64,000 nucleotides of DNA from Microbulbifer donghaiensis (GCF_900129095.1 NZ_FQVA01000001.1:1054001-1118000); one strand, 5' to 3'. Positions 19,529 to 30,396 are shown, numbered from the stretch's first letter. A program made the numbers and translations. The notes: generated by a model not told the origin, from the letters alone.

Positions 19529-20377
19529 CTAACCTTCACCGCGCAGGAAAGGCCCAAACCACTCCGCAATAGCCTCGGCGCCCTCCTCCATATGCAGGTG
19601 GTGACCGCCGGGCAGCTCCTTCACCTCGATGTTCCCGTGTTCGGCCAGTGCCGGGCGCAGCCGCTTGATCATATCCACAATCCCGTCCTCGGCCAGTACC
19701 AGCCGAATCGGCATGGTCGCCCGACCCAGGAACGCCTTTACCTGCGCGCCGTTCAGTTTGGCGGTGGAAGTGGCCATCAGGCGCGGATCGTTGCTCCAGG
19801 TGACGCCGTCACCGGTGCTGACGGTGCCGCGCTCGGTCAGTGCGCGAGCGGCGCTGTCGGACAGCGGAAACATGCCGTTCTTGCGCGCCTCTACGGCCTC
19901 TTCAAACGAGGCGAAATGGCGTGGCTTGCGCGCGCCGTAGCGGGCACGCTGGGCGATCGCGCGGGCGAGTATTTCCGGCGCCTCGGCATCCTCCGCCGGC
20001 GGCGGCACCAGACCGTCGATCAGCGCCAGGCGCTCGATACGATCGGGAAATGCACCGGCGGTAATCATCGCCGCCACCGCACCGCGGGAATGGGCGAGCA
20101 GCGAGAACTTGCGCCAGCCCAGTGCGTGGGCCACCCCCAGCACGTCCTCCGCCTCTTCCCAGATGTTGTAGTTGGCATCGTGGGAGCGGTGATAGCTGCG
20201 GCCGTGGCCGGCCATATCCACCGCAACCAGGTTCAGCCCGCCGAGCAGCGGCGCCAGTCGATCGAAGCTGGCGCAGTTGTCCAGCCAGCCGTGCAGGGCC
20301 AGCACCGGCACTCCGTCGGCGCTACCCCACTGGCGCGCGGCGACAGTCTTGCCATCGAACTCGAGGGAAATGTCCAT
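19529..20377 (-). CDS. alpha/beta hydrolase
   Basis: The 282-residue protein is a single-domain alpha/beta hydrolase. The oxyanion motif is LHGWLDN and the nucleophile elbow is LLAHSRGAVAA, with Ser between His and Arg. The last acid and histidine are expected in LAEDGIVD and PGGHHLHMEE. The start is the ATG at 20377 (MDISLEFDG); the extra upstream codons come from low-complexity GCGGAAT repeats. The substrate is unknown. The gene order sixA-repeat-hydrolase suggests an independent transcript. Confidence 0.85.
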   Translation of the reverse strand: MDISLEFDGKTVAARQWGSADGVPVLALHGWLDNCASFDRLAPLLGGLNLVAVDMAGHGRSYHRSHDANYNIWEEAEDVLGVAHALGWRKFSLLAHSRGAVAAMITAGAFPDRIERLALIDGLVPPPAEDAEAPEILARAIAQRARYGARKPRHFASFEEAVEARKNGMFPLSDSAARALTERGTVSTGDGVTWSNDPRLMATSTAKLNGAQVKAFLGRATMPIRLVLAEDGIVDMIKRLRPALAEHGNIEVKELPGGHHLHMEEGAEAIAEWFGPFLRGEG

Positions 20378-20476
20378 AAATGCGGAATTCGGAATGATGA
20401 ATGCGGAATGACAGATCGTGCCGAAATGTACGGGTGGGCACAATGACCGGAAATTTCAGGGCGGATGGTAAAGTCC

Positions 20477-20605
20477 GTAGGGTGGGCAAAGGAGCGCAGC
20501 GGGCAGAAAATTGCTCCATGCATTTTCTGCATCCCCGCCATCCATGGCGGGTTCGTGCCCATCATCTGGTGGCCTGATGGGCACGCTGCGCTTTGCCCAT
20601 CCTAC
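20477..20605. repeat. GTAGGATGGGCAAAG inverted-repeat element, copy C
   Basis: The 129-bp element begins GTAGGGTGGGCAAAG and ends CTTTGCCCATCCTAC. It is longer than copies A and B because of a central insert with its own hairpins (GCAGAAAATTG region). Internal arms GTGCCCATCA and TGATGGGCAC are also present. It lies between the hydrolase and sixA. Confidence 0.87.
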
Positions 20606-20632
20606 ATCGCTTGCAGCCCCCGGCCACAACCA

Positions 20633-21097
20633 TTATTCGGCGTGCTGCAGCCAATCCAGATTGGCGCAACCGCTGGCCCAGACCTCAGCACTGAGACAGG
20701 CGAGGCTCGAGGTGCCCATCGGATGCTCGCCGTCACTGCCGCAGAGCCCGTTGACCAGGCTGCCAACCAGCGGCTGGTGGCTGACCAGTAACAGTGGCCA
20801 ATTCCCCGACTCCCGCTCCGCCTGTTGCAGCGCATCCAGCACCTGCTGCGGCGGCGTGTCGCCGATCAGCAGGCGCTGAGTGATCACCGGCAGCCCCAGC
20901 CGCTCGGCGACAATCTGTGCAGTCTGCTGGGTGCGCACGAAGGGGCTGGCCCAGATGGCGCGCACCTGTGCCAGCTCGTCGGCGCGCATGTCGCAGACCT
21001 GCGCCACCTGCGCGCGCCCGCGCTCGGTCAGCTGCCGGGCGGCGTCGTCGCCGATCATCGGCTCGGCTTGGGCGTGGCGCAGTATCAGCAGTTGCAC
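20633..21097 (-). CDS. sixA: phosphohistidine phosphatase SixA
   Basis: SixA is a small histidine phosphatase that removes phosphate from phosphohistidine, for example on phosphotransfer or NPr proteins. The 154-residue protein begins MQLLILRHAQAEP, with the catalytic His in RHA, and has the second His in LLVSHQPLVG. A conserved arginine lies in ASPFVRTQQTA. It is the last gene of gpsA-DUF4389-sixA, an order also known in pseudomonads. Confidence 0.9.
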   Translation of the reverse strand: MQLLILRHAQAEPMIGDDAARQLTERGRAQVAQVCDMRADELAQVRAIWASPFVRTQQTAQIVAERLGLPVITQRLLIGDTPPQQVLDALQQAERESGNWPLLLVSHQPLVGSLVNGLCGSDGEHPMGTSSLACLSAEVWASGCANLDWLQHAE

Positions 21098-21124
21098 ATC
21101 GGGCCTCCGCGAATTACGAAACAG

Positions 21125-21649
21125 TTACTCTTTGTCGCCGCTGTCTTCGGCTTCTTCCCCTGTCTTCGCCTTTTTGGTCGCAGTGGATTTCCTCGAGGCA
21201 GTAGATTTTTTCTTCGCCGCGGGTTTTTCAGCGGCTTCCTCTTTCGGCGCAGCGCTTTCCCGCTCACCCTCGTCACTGCCGAGTACGATGGTCTCTTCGG
21301 CCTCCTCCTCTTCGGAGACCACTTCCGCATCCACTTCCTCGGCGCTCTCGTAACCGGACAGGTCTTCCACGTCCGATTCAGGCCACTCGGCGAAGGGGAA
21401 AGGTTTTTCCTCGGTGTTGTAAACCAGGAACTGCAGCGTCTGGTAGTAATAGGAGGCAATCTGATCGCCGAGGCGACGCAGGTTGTCGTTGGCGCTGCCG
21501 GTAATAATCGAGAACAGGAATTGCAGTATCACAACCGCCAGCATCACCAAGCCGGCAATTTCCAGCAGGAAGGCGAACAGCACCATATAGACGAGGCGCA
21601 GCCACTGGTTACCGGAAGTCAGGTTGTGTTTCAGGTCTTCATTATCCAT
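21125..21649 (-). CDS. DUF4389 membrane protein
   Basis: The 174-residue protein has a hydrophobic segment near residues 18-48 (MVLFAFLLEIAGLVMLAVV) with the DUF4389 pattern QFLFSIITG. A conserved amphipathic region YYYQTLQFLVYNTEEKPFPF follows. The C-terminal third is low complexity, first acidic (EEEEAEET) and then lysine-rich (AAKKKSTASRK). It lies between gpsA and sixA in one operon. The function is unknown. Confidence 0.85.
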   Translation of the reverse strand: MDNEDLKHNLTSGNQWLRLVYMVLFAFLLEIAGLVMLAVVILQFLFSIITGSANDNLRRLGDQIASYYYQTLQFLVYNTEEKPFPFAEWPESDVEDLSGYESAEEVDAEVVSEEEEAEETIVLGSDEGERESAAPKEEAAEKPAAKKKSTASRKSTATKKAKTGEEAEDSGDKE

Positions 21650-21716
21650 AAAAATATTTCCGTCAGGATTTGGCTCTAATTACCGAGCTTTTCGGCTTCG
21701 CTCACTTTACCTCTGC

Positions 21717-22754
21717 CTACGGCTTCGCCGAGTAGGCCACATCAAATGTTTGCGCGCCCGACATCAGATCGCGAATCACCTCCGGGATCGGCCGCTCTTC
21801 AAATAATATGGCGTGAATTGCGGAAACCAAGGGCATGTAGACGCCCATTTCATCCGCTTTGTGCTTTATCAGGCGAACCGTGTTAACGCCTTCGGCGACC
21901 TGACCGATTTCTGCGACAGCCTCCTCCAGCGGGCGGCCCCTGCCCACCAGATAGCCGACGCGATAGTTGCGGCTCAGATCGGACGAACAGGTCAGGATCA
22001 GGTCGCCGACCCCGGCGAGGCCGATAAACGTCATCGGATCCGCCCCCATGGCTTCGGCAAAGCGCATCATCTCCGCCAGCGCGCGGGTGATCAAAAGGCT
22101 GATGGTGTTCTGCCCGCGGTCGAGCGCCGCGGCCATACCGGTCACAATGGCGTAGATATTTTTCAGCGCCCCGGCCAGCTCCACCCCGAACACATCCTTG
22201 CTCGAATAGATGCGGAAGGTCTCCGAATGCAGCACTTTCTGGATGCTGCTGCACAGCGCCTCGTCTTCACTGGCGATCACCGTCGCCGTGTAATGGCCGG
22301 CGACAATCTCCTTGGCGAAGTTCGGGCCGCTCAGCACGCCGACGCGCATGTCGGTGGTTTCCTCGCGCAGGATATCGCTCATCAGGTGGAAGCTGTCGTG
22401 CTCGATTCCTTTAGTCGTGGAGATCAGCATGGTGCCGGGCGCCAGCAGCGGCGCTACCTTCTGCACCACTTCACGGAAAGACTTACTGGGAATCGCCACG
22501 AAGACGATCGCACAGCCGTTCACCGCTTCCCGCAGGTCACTGGTGATCCTCAATTCCGGGTGCAGCGGCACGCCGGGCAGGTAGTAGTGGTTCTCGCGCA
22601 TCTTGCGGCAGTCCGCCGCGCGCGCTTCGTCGCGCATCCACTGGCGCGTGTCGTGGCCATTGCCGGCCACGATATTGGCAATCGCAGTCCCGAAACTGCC
22701 GCCGCCCAATACGGCTATAGAGAGGGGCTTGGAAGTTTCCGTTGGTGTCGTCAT
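21717..22754 (-). CDS. gpsA: glycerol-3-phosphate dehydrogenase [NAD(P)+]
   Basis: GpsA reduces dihydroxyacetone phosphate to sn-glycerol 3-phosphate for phospholipid synthesis. The 345-residue protein has the nucleotide loop [14 protein letters not shown] near residue 17. The block [13 protein letters not shown] and the catalytic lysine in [11 protein letters not shown] are also present. It is the first gene of the operon with DUF4389 and sixA. Confidence 0.95.
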   Translation of the reverse strand: MTTPTETSKPLSIAVLGGGSFGTAIANIVAGNGHDTRQWMRDEARAADCRKMRENHYYLPGVPLHPELRITSDLREAVNGCAIVFVAIPSKSFREVVQKVAPLLAPGTMLISTTKGIEHDSFHLMSDILREETTDMRVGVLSGPNFAKEIVAGHYTATVIASEDEALCSSIQKVLHSETFRIYSSKDVFGVELAGALKNIYAIVTGMAAALDRGQNTISLLITRALAEMMRFAEAMGADPMTFIGLAGVGDLILTCSSDLSRNYRVGYLVGRGRPLEEAVAEIGQVAEGVNTVRLIKHKADEMGVYMPLVSAIHAILFEERPIPEVIRDLMSGAQTFDVAYSAKP

Positions 22755-22908
22755 ACCGGTAAAGCTTTTGTTCGAGTTTCGCGGATTATAGAGGGCGCGG
22801 GTTTCGAGCCCAACGACAGCGGGAAAAAAATGTGAATGACGGTCAGATCGCGATCAGTCGGTGCCAATTACCGGCAGATCGAGCAAAAATCCGACAGCCA
22901 GAAACAGC

Positions 22909-22929
22909 AGGGGCGGCCACTGGCCGCCC
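22909..22929 (-). terminator. hairpin after htpG, probable terminator
   Basis: The stem GGGGCGGCC/GGCCGCCCC with a three-base loop lies about 20 bp past the htpG stop. The downstream T-run is weak (TGCTGTTTCT read leftwards), so termination may be incomplete. Confidence 0.6.
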
Positions 22930-22947
22930 CTTCAAGTCGCCTATCGC

Positions 22948-24870
<1,923 letters not shown>

Positions 24871-24910
24871 GGATTGGTCTCCCCGTACACTTCATTCGGA
24901 TCAGGGAGCA

Positions 24911-24939
24911 GATATAGGGGTGGCTGGCGAGGTTTCAAG
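24911..24939 (-). promoter_or_regulatory. sigma-32-type heat-shock promoter of htpG
   Basis: Read leftwards, CTTGAAA (24939-24933) is followed after 12 bases by CCCCTATAT (24920-24912). This fits the known sigma-32 pattern CTTGAAA and CCCCATnT. The -10 lies about 41 bases before the htpG ATG. The -35 touches a G-rich inverted repeat. Confidence 0.75.
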
Positions 24940-25026
24940 GGGGGCGCCGCCTGGAATACTGTCGCCGGTTCGGTGGCGGCCCTGCCGGCGGCGGCTATTG
25001 GCGGGACCCGGGCTAGGCGCCCCCCC
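24939..25026. repeat. GC-rich inverted repeat upstream of htpG
   Basis: The arms GGGGGGCGCC (24939-24948) and GGCGCCCCCC (25016-25025) enclose GC-rich sequence with further short palindromes. A smaller hairpin (CGTCGG/CCGACG around GGCATCCATGCC) follows at 25049-25075. The 445 bp between htpG and the serine hydrolase hold only this, the heat-shock promoter and hairpin copy 2; I see no gene. Confidence 0.7.
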
Positions 25027-25152
25027 TAAATACTTCCATGTACGCTCGGCGTCGGCATCCATGCCTCCGACGGTCCCGCAAATAACCGCCGCCACCAGGA
25101 CCTTCGCATCAACCTCCATCGGCCAGACAGCGGGGGGATGCAAAGGACCTGA

Positions 25153-25212
25153 TGCCGGGGGCCGTCCGGAAAACGATTGCCGATAAGGCTGTTTACCGGG
25201 CGGCCACCGGCA
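25153..25212. repeat. conserved-loop hairpin repeat, copy 2
   Basis: The arms TGCCGGGGGCCGTCCGG (25153-25169) and CCGGGCGGCCACCGGCA (25196-25212) pair at 15 of 17 positions. The loop is AAAACGATTGCCGATAAGG, almost the same as in the copies at 13867 and 19404. Confidence 0.87.
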
Positions 25213-25315
25213 GCAGGGCCGCCGCGATACAGGCTACAGGGTGAAAATCCGCCAGAACTCGGCAGAAAAGTGCCTATCCGTAGGAATTCGCCCTACACGG
25301 ATGAGGAGGGCTTAC

Positions 25316-26512
25316 CTACTTGTTGGCCATGGCAGTGGCGAGCTTGCCATTGCCGGTGAGATCGATGACGAAATTGGCGGTCAGGTCGGCGATGACGGTG
25401 GATTCGGCATTCAACAGTATCGCGATACCGACCTTCTGCTTCTCGGAGTAGGCCACCGCGGCGCGGAAGCCGGCGACCCAGCCGCCGTGGTAGATGATGC
25501 GGTCATCGCCAATGGTGTAGAGGCGCCAGCCGAGACCGTAACCGGCGTGGGAGAGGTAGTCACGCCAGATACGATGGCGCATATGGCGCTGGGTGGCGAC
25601 CCGCTCGGTGGTCATATCCTCAATCACCGACGGGGACAGCACCTTCGGGTAGTAGCCCATCTGCGCCTTCAGCCACTGGGCCATGTCGGCGATGCTCGCG
25701 TTGACGCCGGCTGCCGGGGCGGCGAAGTAATACTCCTTCTCCACCCTTACCGGGCGCCAGCCCTTGCCGGTCTGCACATGGGGCGCGGCGCGGTTGTCGG
25801 AGGCCATAAAGCTCTCCCAGCCGACGGAGGCATTTTGCATCTTCAGCGGATTAAAGAAGCGCTCCTTCAACTGCCGTTCATAGGTGACGCCGGTGGCCTC
25901 GTAGATCACGTCCTCGATCAGACTGAAAAGCACATTCTGGTAGCCGTAACACTTACCCGGCGTACAGCGGGGGTCGATATTGGCGAACTTGGGCAATATC
26001 TTGCTGAGCGGCTTGTTGTCTTCCAGGTAGTTGTCGTAGGCGTTGGGGGTCAGCCCGGAGGAGTGGCTGAGGAGGTGTTCCACCTCCAATTGGCGGGACA
26101 GGGACGGCGTCTTGAAACTGAGCTCCGGCACATAACGCACCACCTTGTCCGTCCAGCTGAATTTCTTCTCGTGCTCCAGCACCGTGGCCATGCTGGCGGC
26201 GAAGGTCTTCGACACCGACGCCAGGCGGAACACGGTATCGAGATCCACCTTGCCCTTCTTGCCCTTGACCCGAACACCGTAGGTGTCCATCGCCACGACC
26301 TTGTTGCCATCGACGATTACATAGGCGCCGCCGGGGATCTCCTTTGCCTTCATCTGCAGGCGGAAGTAGCGGTCGAACTCCTTCGCACTGCTATCGATAT
26401 CCACCGCGCGCGCGGGCAGCCCCAGGCTGCAGAGCATCAGCGCCAGGTAGAAGTGCAGTGCGCCGCGCTGGCGCAGATAACTGATCAGGATGAATACGTA
26501 TGTAGGTCTCAT
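25316..26512 (-). CDS. exported beta-lactamase-family serine hydrolase
   Basis: The 398-residue protein belongs to the class C beta-lactamase/penicillin-binding family of serine hydrolases. The nucleophile motif SVSK lies in FRLASVSKTFAAS. The Tyr-x-Asn motif is in CYGYQNVLFSLIED, and the third motif is probably YHGGWVAGF (HGG type). A hydrophobic N-terminus (LALMLCSLGLPARA) suggests export. Family members include D-aminopeptidases and esterases, so the substrate is not predictable. Not evidently part of an operon. Confidence 0.88.
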   Translation of the reverse strand: MRPTYVFILISYLRQRGALHFYLALMLCSLGLPARAVDIDSSAKEFDRYFRLQMKAKEIPGGAYVIVDGNKVVAMDTYGVRVKGKKGKVDLDTVFRLASVSKTFAASMATVLEHEKKFSWTDKVVRYVPELSFKTPSLSRQLEVEHLLSHSSGLTPNAYDNYLEDNKPLSKILPKFANIDPRCTPGKCYGYQNVLFSLIEDVIYEATGVTYERQLKERFFNPLKMQNASVGWESFMASDNRAAPHVQTGKGWRPVRVEKEYYFAAPAAGVNASIADMAQWLKAQMGYYPKVLSPSVIEDMTTERVATQRHMRHRIWRDYLSHAGYGLGWRLYTIGDDRIIYHGGWVAGFRAAVAYSEKQKVGIAILLNAESTVIADLTANFVIDLTGNGKLATAMANK

Positions 26513-26824
26513 GCCGTACTTCGAGCCGCCGCGGCAAATGGTCTGGTACTTGCTGTAAGACTAGCAGTGAGCGGGAAAATTCTCTCTTCACCCCCGCCCG
26601 GGCGAAGCCTCACATTCTAATAGCAAACCAGACGCCACGCACAGGCGCTTTGGTGACTAGCCCGAAAATAGCATGGGATAACGCTGTCATCCCGTGATCA
26701 GCAGCAGCGAAAGCGAGACATGGCGAAATTTGGGCACACAAAACGACGAGGGATGTCGCTTTGCACCCCCGGAGACTATCGTTGGGCGACGTGGACGGGC
26801 TCTCCGGCCACGGATGACCGGCAT
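26513..26824. other. intergenic region without a recognised gene
   Basis: About 310 bp between the serine hydrolase start and the peroxiredoxin terminator. Short open frames here have no ribosome sites or family motifs. The left end should hold the hydrolase promoter, but no clear -35/-10 pair stands out. Confidence 0.6.
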
Positions 26825-26880
26825 AAAAAAACCGCCTTGCGGCGGTTCTTATTGCGGCGGGGAGTGCATCGGCACTCCCC
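26825..26880 (-). terminator. peroxiredoxin terminator with a second hairpin
   Basis: Read leftwards, the stem AACCGCC-GCAA-GGCGGTT is followed by T5 or more (26825-26850). A second stem GGGGAGTGC/GCACTCCCC (26859-26880) lies between it and the peroxiredoxin stop codon. Confidence 0.85.
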
Positions 26881-26895
26881 TGCGGGAACGACGAC

Positions 26896-27498
26896 TTACA
26901 GCTTGTCGGCGTTCTCGCTCAGGTAAGCCGCTACACCTTCCGGAGAAGCGTTCATACCCTTGTCGCCTTCCTGCCAGCCGGCCGGGCAGACTTCGCCGTG
27001 CTCCTGGTGGAACGCCAGCGCGTCAACCATGCGCAGCATCTCGTCGACGTTGCGGCCCAGCGGCAGGTCGTTGACGACCTGGTGACGTACCACGCCCTCT
27101 TCGTCGATCAGGAAGGAGCCGCGGAAAGCAACACCGCCCTCGGCTTCTACGTCGTAGGCCTGGCAGATTTCGTGCTTAACGTCGGCAACCAGGGTGTACT
27201 TAACCGGGCCGATGCCGCCGTCGTTAACCGGGGTGTTACGCCAGGCGTTGTGAGAGAACTGGGAATCGATGGACACACCGATGACTTCCACGCCGCGCTT
27301 CTGGAACTCGGCGAAGCGGTGATCGAAAGCGATCAGCTCGGACGGGCACACGAAGGTGAAGTCCAGCGGGTAGAAGAACACAACGGCTTTCTTGCCCTTG
27401 ATGGTTTCTTTCAGGTTGTAGGAATCAACGATCTCGCCGTTGCCCAGTACCGCTGCAGCGGTGAAATCCGGAGCTGGTTTGCCTACCAGAACTGCCAT
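26896..27498 (-). CDS. 2-Cys peroxiredoxin (AhpC/Prx1 type)
   Basis: A thiol peroxidase that reduces hydrogen peroxide and organic hydroperoxides. The 200-residue protein has the peroxidatic Cys51 in DFTFVCPSE and the resolving Cys near residue 172 in HGEVCPAGW, so it is a typical 2-Cys enzyme. The GG(I/V)G-like GGIGPVKY and a long C-terminal tail (AAYLSENADKL) resemble the sensitive type. GAGGAGG precedes the ATG. An OxyR-like half-site lies about 90 bp upstream, and bfd, bfr and grxD are near, so an oxidative-stress role fits. Confidence 0.93.
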   Translation of the reverse strand: MAVLVGKPAPDFTAAAVLGNGEIVDSYNLKETIKGKKAVVFFYPLDFTFVCPSELIAFDHRFAEFQKRGVEVIGVSIDSQFSHNAWRNTPVNDGGIGPVKYTLVADVKHEICQAYDVEAEGGVAFRGSFLIDEEGVVRHQVVNDLPLGRNVDEMLRMVDALAFHQEHGEVCPAGWQEGDKGMNASPEGVAAYLSENADKL

Positions 27499-27585
27499 GA
27501 GAACCTCCTCAATCCAATGATGGGTTATTGATAACAGGGAAAATGATCAATTTATATGCAGTCGCTATAAATTGAATAAGAATTG

Positions 27586-27600
27586 ATAGTGGGCAGCTAT
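27586..27600. promoter_or_regulatory. OxyR-like half-site upstream of the peroxiredoxin
   Basis: ATAG-N7-CTAT is a palindrome equal to one half of the known OxyR site (ATAG-N7-CTAT-N7-ATAG-N7-CTAT). The second half is poor (TATT at the right distance). It lies 88 bp before the peroxiredoxin ATG in A+T-rich DNA, a place suited to an activator. OxyR itself is not in the window. Confidence 0.45.
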
Positions 27601-27768
27601 GATACACACCCACATATTTCAGTCCCATAAAATTTTTATATGGCGTCGATAGGTGCGCTACCCATCTGCCCGCGCCTTACCTGACCCTGTTGCCCAACCC
27701 AGTCGCACACCGTCCATACGGTCACAAAACATACAGCTAGACTGAGAATCAAGCGTCACAGAATCTTA

Positions 27769-27797
27769 TTGACACTCATTCTCACTTGCAATACGAT
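27769..27797 (+). promoter_or_regulatory. sigma-70 promoter of bfd with Fur-like site
   Basis: TTGACA (27769-27774) and TACGAT (27792-27797) are separated by 17 bp, a near-ideal sigma-70 promoter 50 bp before the bfd ATG. The spacer reads CTCATTCTCACTTGCAA, which partly resembles a Fur box. bfd genes are known to be iron-repressed through Fur, so this placement fits. Confidence 0.7.
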
Positions 27798-27846
27798 CTG
27801 CGCACTAACTGAGATTGAGCGTTCTTGCGCCAGGGTTCCCGCAACA

Positions 27847-28059
27847 ATGTACGTATGTATCTGCAAAGGCATTACCGACCGCCAGATCAAGGAAGCGGTT
27901 TACGATGGCTCCACTTCGGTAAAAGCCCTGCGCCGCCAACTCGGCGTCTCCTCCCAGTGCGGCCGCTGCGCCGAACTGACCCAGGAGATCATTGACGAGA
28001 CCATGGCCGGTGGCGTGATTGCCGCCGCCAACAGCGGCCTCTTCTACTCCGCCGGCTAA
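27847..28059 (+). CDS. bfd: bacterioferritin-associated ferredoxin
   Basis: Bfd docks on bacterioferritin and passes electrons that release stored iron. The 70-residue protein has the four [2Fe-2S] cysteines of the BFD fold: Cys4, Cys6, Cys38 and Cys41 (MYVCICKGITDRQI and SQCGRCAE). I chose the ATG at 27847, which gives the normal short N-terminus; the longer frame to 27769 covers the promoter. bfr itself lies 1.7 kb downstream on the same strand, with a DUF2254 gene between. Confidence 0.95.
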   Translation: MYVCICKGITDRQIKEAVYDGSTSVKALRRQLGVSSQCGRCAELTQEIIDETMAGGVIAAANSGLFYSAG

Positions 28060-28229
28060 GGCCCCCTATCCGGCTGGTCGCCGCCCGGCGATCAGCGCCT
28101 GCCCTGCTCTCCTCCGTCCAGACTTCTTCTCTTTATACCCGTCGACACTGCTGGTCTAAGCTGACTGCACTCACGTGTCTCTCAATTTCTCAATTTCTCA
28201 GTCTCTCGGCCCCTCGCGCCAGCGAATGC

Positions 28230-29543
28230 ATGAAAAAGTATCTCGTCCACCTGAGTGAAAAAATGCGCTCCAGTTTCTGGAGTGTGCCGCTGTTGATGAT
28301 TGCGTCGGCAATTGTGCTGGCTTTCGTACTGCGGTTGCTGGACACCGCGATCGATCCCGCCAGCATCACCGGCCTGGACTGGTTGCGCCTGCGCGACGCC
28401 GACAGCGCCCGCGCCCTGCTGCAAGTCATCGCCGGCTCGACGATCACCGTCGCCGGCACCGTGTTTTCCATTACCGTGGTGGCCCTGACGCTCGCCTCCA
28501 ACCAGTTCGGCCCGCGCCTGGTGCGCAACTTTATCCGCGACCGCGGCACGCAGGTTTCCCTGGGGATTTTCCTTTCCACTTTTGTCTATGCGCTGGTGAC
28601 CATGCGCAGTATCGGCACCCTGGGCGACACCACCAGCAAATACGATCTCGCCGTACAGGCCGCCCTGCTGCTGGCGCTGATCAGTATCTGTTACCTGATC
28701 TATTTCATTCACAACGTCGCCCAGTCCATCCAGGTCGACAATATCGCGCACCAGATCAACCTGGAATTCCACCGGGCAATAGAACGCGAATATCCCCATG
28801 CGACGGAAGATACCCGCGGCGAAAAGTTCGATATCGAACGGCTGGAACTCGGCACCGGCTGGATCAATATTCCCGCGGATCGCGGTGGCTATGTGCAGTT
28901 TGTCGATCGCCAGCGTTTGATCGCCGTGGCGGAGGATTGCGACTGCTGCCTGTTTATCAGCTGCCACGCCGGCGGCTACATGCATCACTGGGGCAGTATC
29001 GGCCGCATCTACCAGGCGCGGGAAAATGCCGACGCTCTGATTTCGCGGGTGCAGGCGGCGGTGGAAATCGGCTCGCTGCCCACCGCCGAGCAGGATATCG
29101 TTTTCTCGATACGCCAGCTGGCGCAGATTGCCGAGCGCGCCCTGTCACCCGGCATCAACGATCCCTTTACCGCCTACGCCTGTATCGACCGCCTGATCGA
29201 AGGTCTCGGCACCGTGCTGCAGCGACCCGAGCCGCCCAACTGTTTCAAGGACGAAGATGGAAGACTGCGCCTGGTCAGCTGCGAGCTGGAATTTTCCCAG
29301 CTGCTCGACGCCGCCCTGGATGAGATCTATGAGCACAGCCGCGGCAATGGTGTGGTTATGCGCCACCTGCTCAATGCCCTCGCCGATCTCGCCGCTGTGT
29401 GCGCGCGCGAGCACGACCGCAAGGCGCTGTACGATTACCTGCAACGCATGGCCGACGACAACAGTGCCTATATAAAAAGCCGCTCCGATCAGAAAGTCAT
29501 ACAGGAAAAAATTGCCGCGATTCAAAATGAACTGACAAGCTGA
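28230..29543 (+). CDS. DUF2254 membrane protein
   Basis: The 437-residue protein has four hydrophobic segments in its first half (about residues 18-38, 67-90, 108-130 and 145-165) and a long soluble C-terminal half. The block FSITVVALTLASNQFGPRLVRNF is the DUF2254 signature. The soluble part contains IAERALSPGINDPFTA. The function is unknown. It separates bfd from bfr, and nothing in the sequence connects it with iron. Confidence 0.88.
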   Translation: MKKYLVHLSEKMRSSFWSVPLLMIASAIVLAFVLRLLDTAIDPASITGLDWLRLRDADSARALLQVIAGSTITVAGTVFSITVVALTLASNQFGPRLVRNFIRDRGTQVSLGIFLSTFVYALVTMRSIGTLGDTTSKYDLAVQAALLLALISICYLIYFIHNVAQSIQVDNIAHQINLEFHRAIEREYPHATEDTRGEKFDIERLELGTGWINIPADRGGYVQFVDRQRLIAVAEDCDCCLFISCHAGGYMHHWGSIGRIYQARENADALISRVQAAVEIGSLPTAEQDIVFSIRQLAQIAERALSPGINDPFTAYACIDRLIEGLGTVLQRPEPPNCFKDEDGRLRLVSCELEFSQLLDAALDEIYEHSRGNGVVMRHLLNALADLAAVCAREHDRKALYDYLQRMADDNSAYIKSRSDQKVIQEKIAAIQNELTS

Positions 29544-29800
29544 CAGCGCCTATCTGAAAAGGAATCATTTTCGTTGCGGTTTTCGGCCGAATTTGCGTTA
29601 AACCCCTTGTTTTTCCCGCTTTGCGCAACGGTTATCGCGCGCTTGACTTGCCGGTAACGGCAACGCAAACTCATCCCGCATAGCGGCTGTGACCCTACAA
29701 TAATTTCAGGGCATTCGATCAGCGGCGAAATTTAGCGACTAACAATCAGGAATTCTCTGCAGCGCTATCCGAGCTTGCAGGGCCACAGGAGCAAAAAGCT

Positions 29801-30280
29801 ATGAAAGGCGATCCCAAGGTTATCGAACATCTGAACAAGATACTGGGCAATGAGCTGGTAGCGATTAACCAGTATTTTCTGCACGCCCGTATGTACGACA
29901 ACTGGGGTCTGAAAGAGCTGGGCAAGCACGAGTACCACGAATCCATCGATGAAATGAAACACGCCGACTGGCTGATCGAGCGCATTCTTTTCCTCGAGGG
30001 CATTCCCAACCTGCAGCACCTGGGCAAACTGCTGATCGGTGAAGACACCGTGGAAATGCTCAAGTGCGACCTGAAGCTGGAAAACAAGGCGATCCCCGAT
30101 CTGCGCGACGCCATCGCCTACTGTGAATCCGTGCGCGACTACGGCAGCCGCGAACTGCTGGAGAAAATCCTCGATTCCGAAGAGGAACACGTGGACTGGC
30201 TGGAAACCCAGCTGGAGCTGATCGACAAAGTCGGCATCCAGAATTACCTGCAGTCGCAGATGGAAAAGGCCTCGGAATAA
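29801..30280 (+). CDS. bfr: bacterioferritin
   Basis: Bacterioferritin is a 24-subunit iron-storage shell with a di-iron ferroxidase site in each subunit and haem between subunits. The 159-residue protein begins [19 protein letters not shown]. The ferroxidase residues Glu18, Glu51 and His54 and the haem ligand Met52 (IDEMKHAD) are all present, so it is a catalytic, haem-binding Bfr. AGGAG precedes the start. The upstream 257 bp include AATCATTTTC, which could be half a Fur site. Confidence 0.95.
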   Translation: MKGDPKVIEHLNKILGNELVAINQYFLHARMYDNWGLKELGKHEYHESIDEMKHADWLIERILFLEGIPNLQHLGKLLIGEDTVEMLKCDLKLENKAIPDLRDAIAYCESVRDYGSRELLEKILDSEEEHVDWLETQLELIDKVGIQNYLQSQMEKASE

Positions 30281-30304
30281 GAATTTATACTAGCCCCCAA
30301 CCAT

Positions 30305-30371
30305 GTAGGAGCCTGCTTGCAGGCGAAAAGACCGGTGCTCCGCAGCTGTTCGCCTGCAAGCAGGCTCCTAC
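30305..30371. repeat. GTAGGAGCCTGCTTGCAGG hairpin repeat
   Basis: The 23-bp arms (30305-30327 and 30349-30371) are perfectly complementary, beginning GTAGGAGCCTGCTTGCAGG. Very similar sequences are common as REP elements in pseudomonads. It lies between bfr and the grxD terminator. Confidence 0.88.
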
Positions 30372-30396
30372 GAGGAAAGCGCGCGGGTACTCCCAT

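Noticed and set aside
20380-20412. GCGGAAT tandem stretch extending the hydrolase frame
   Set aside because: Low-complexity repeats common near intergenic elements; the hydrolase starts at 20377 and the extension is not protein-like.
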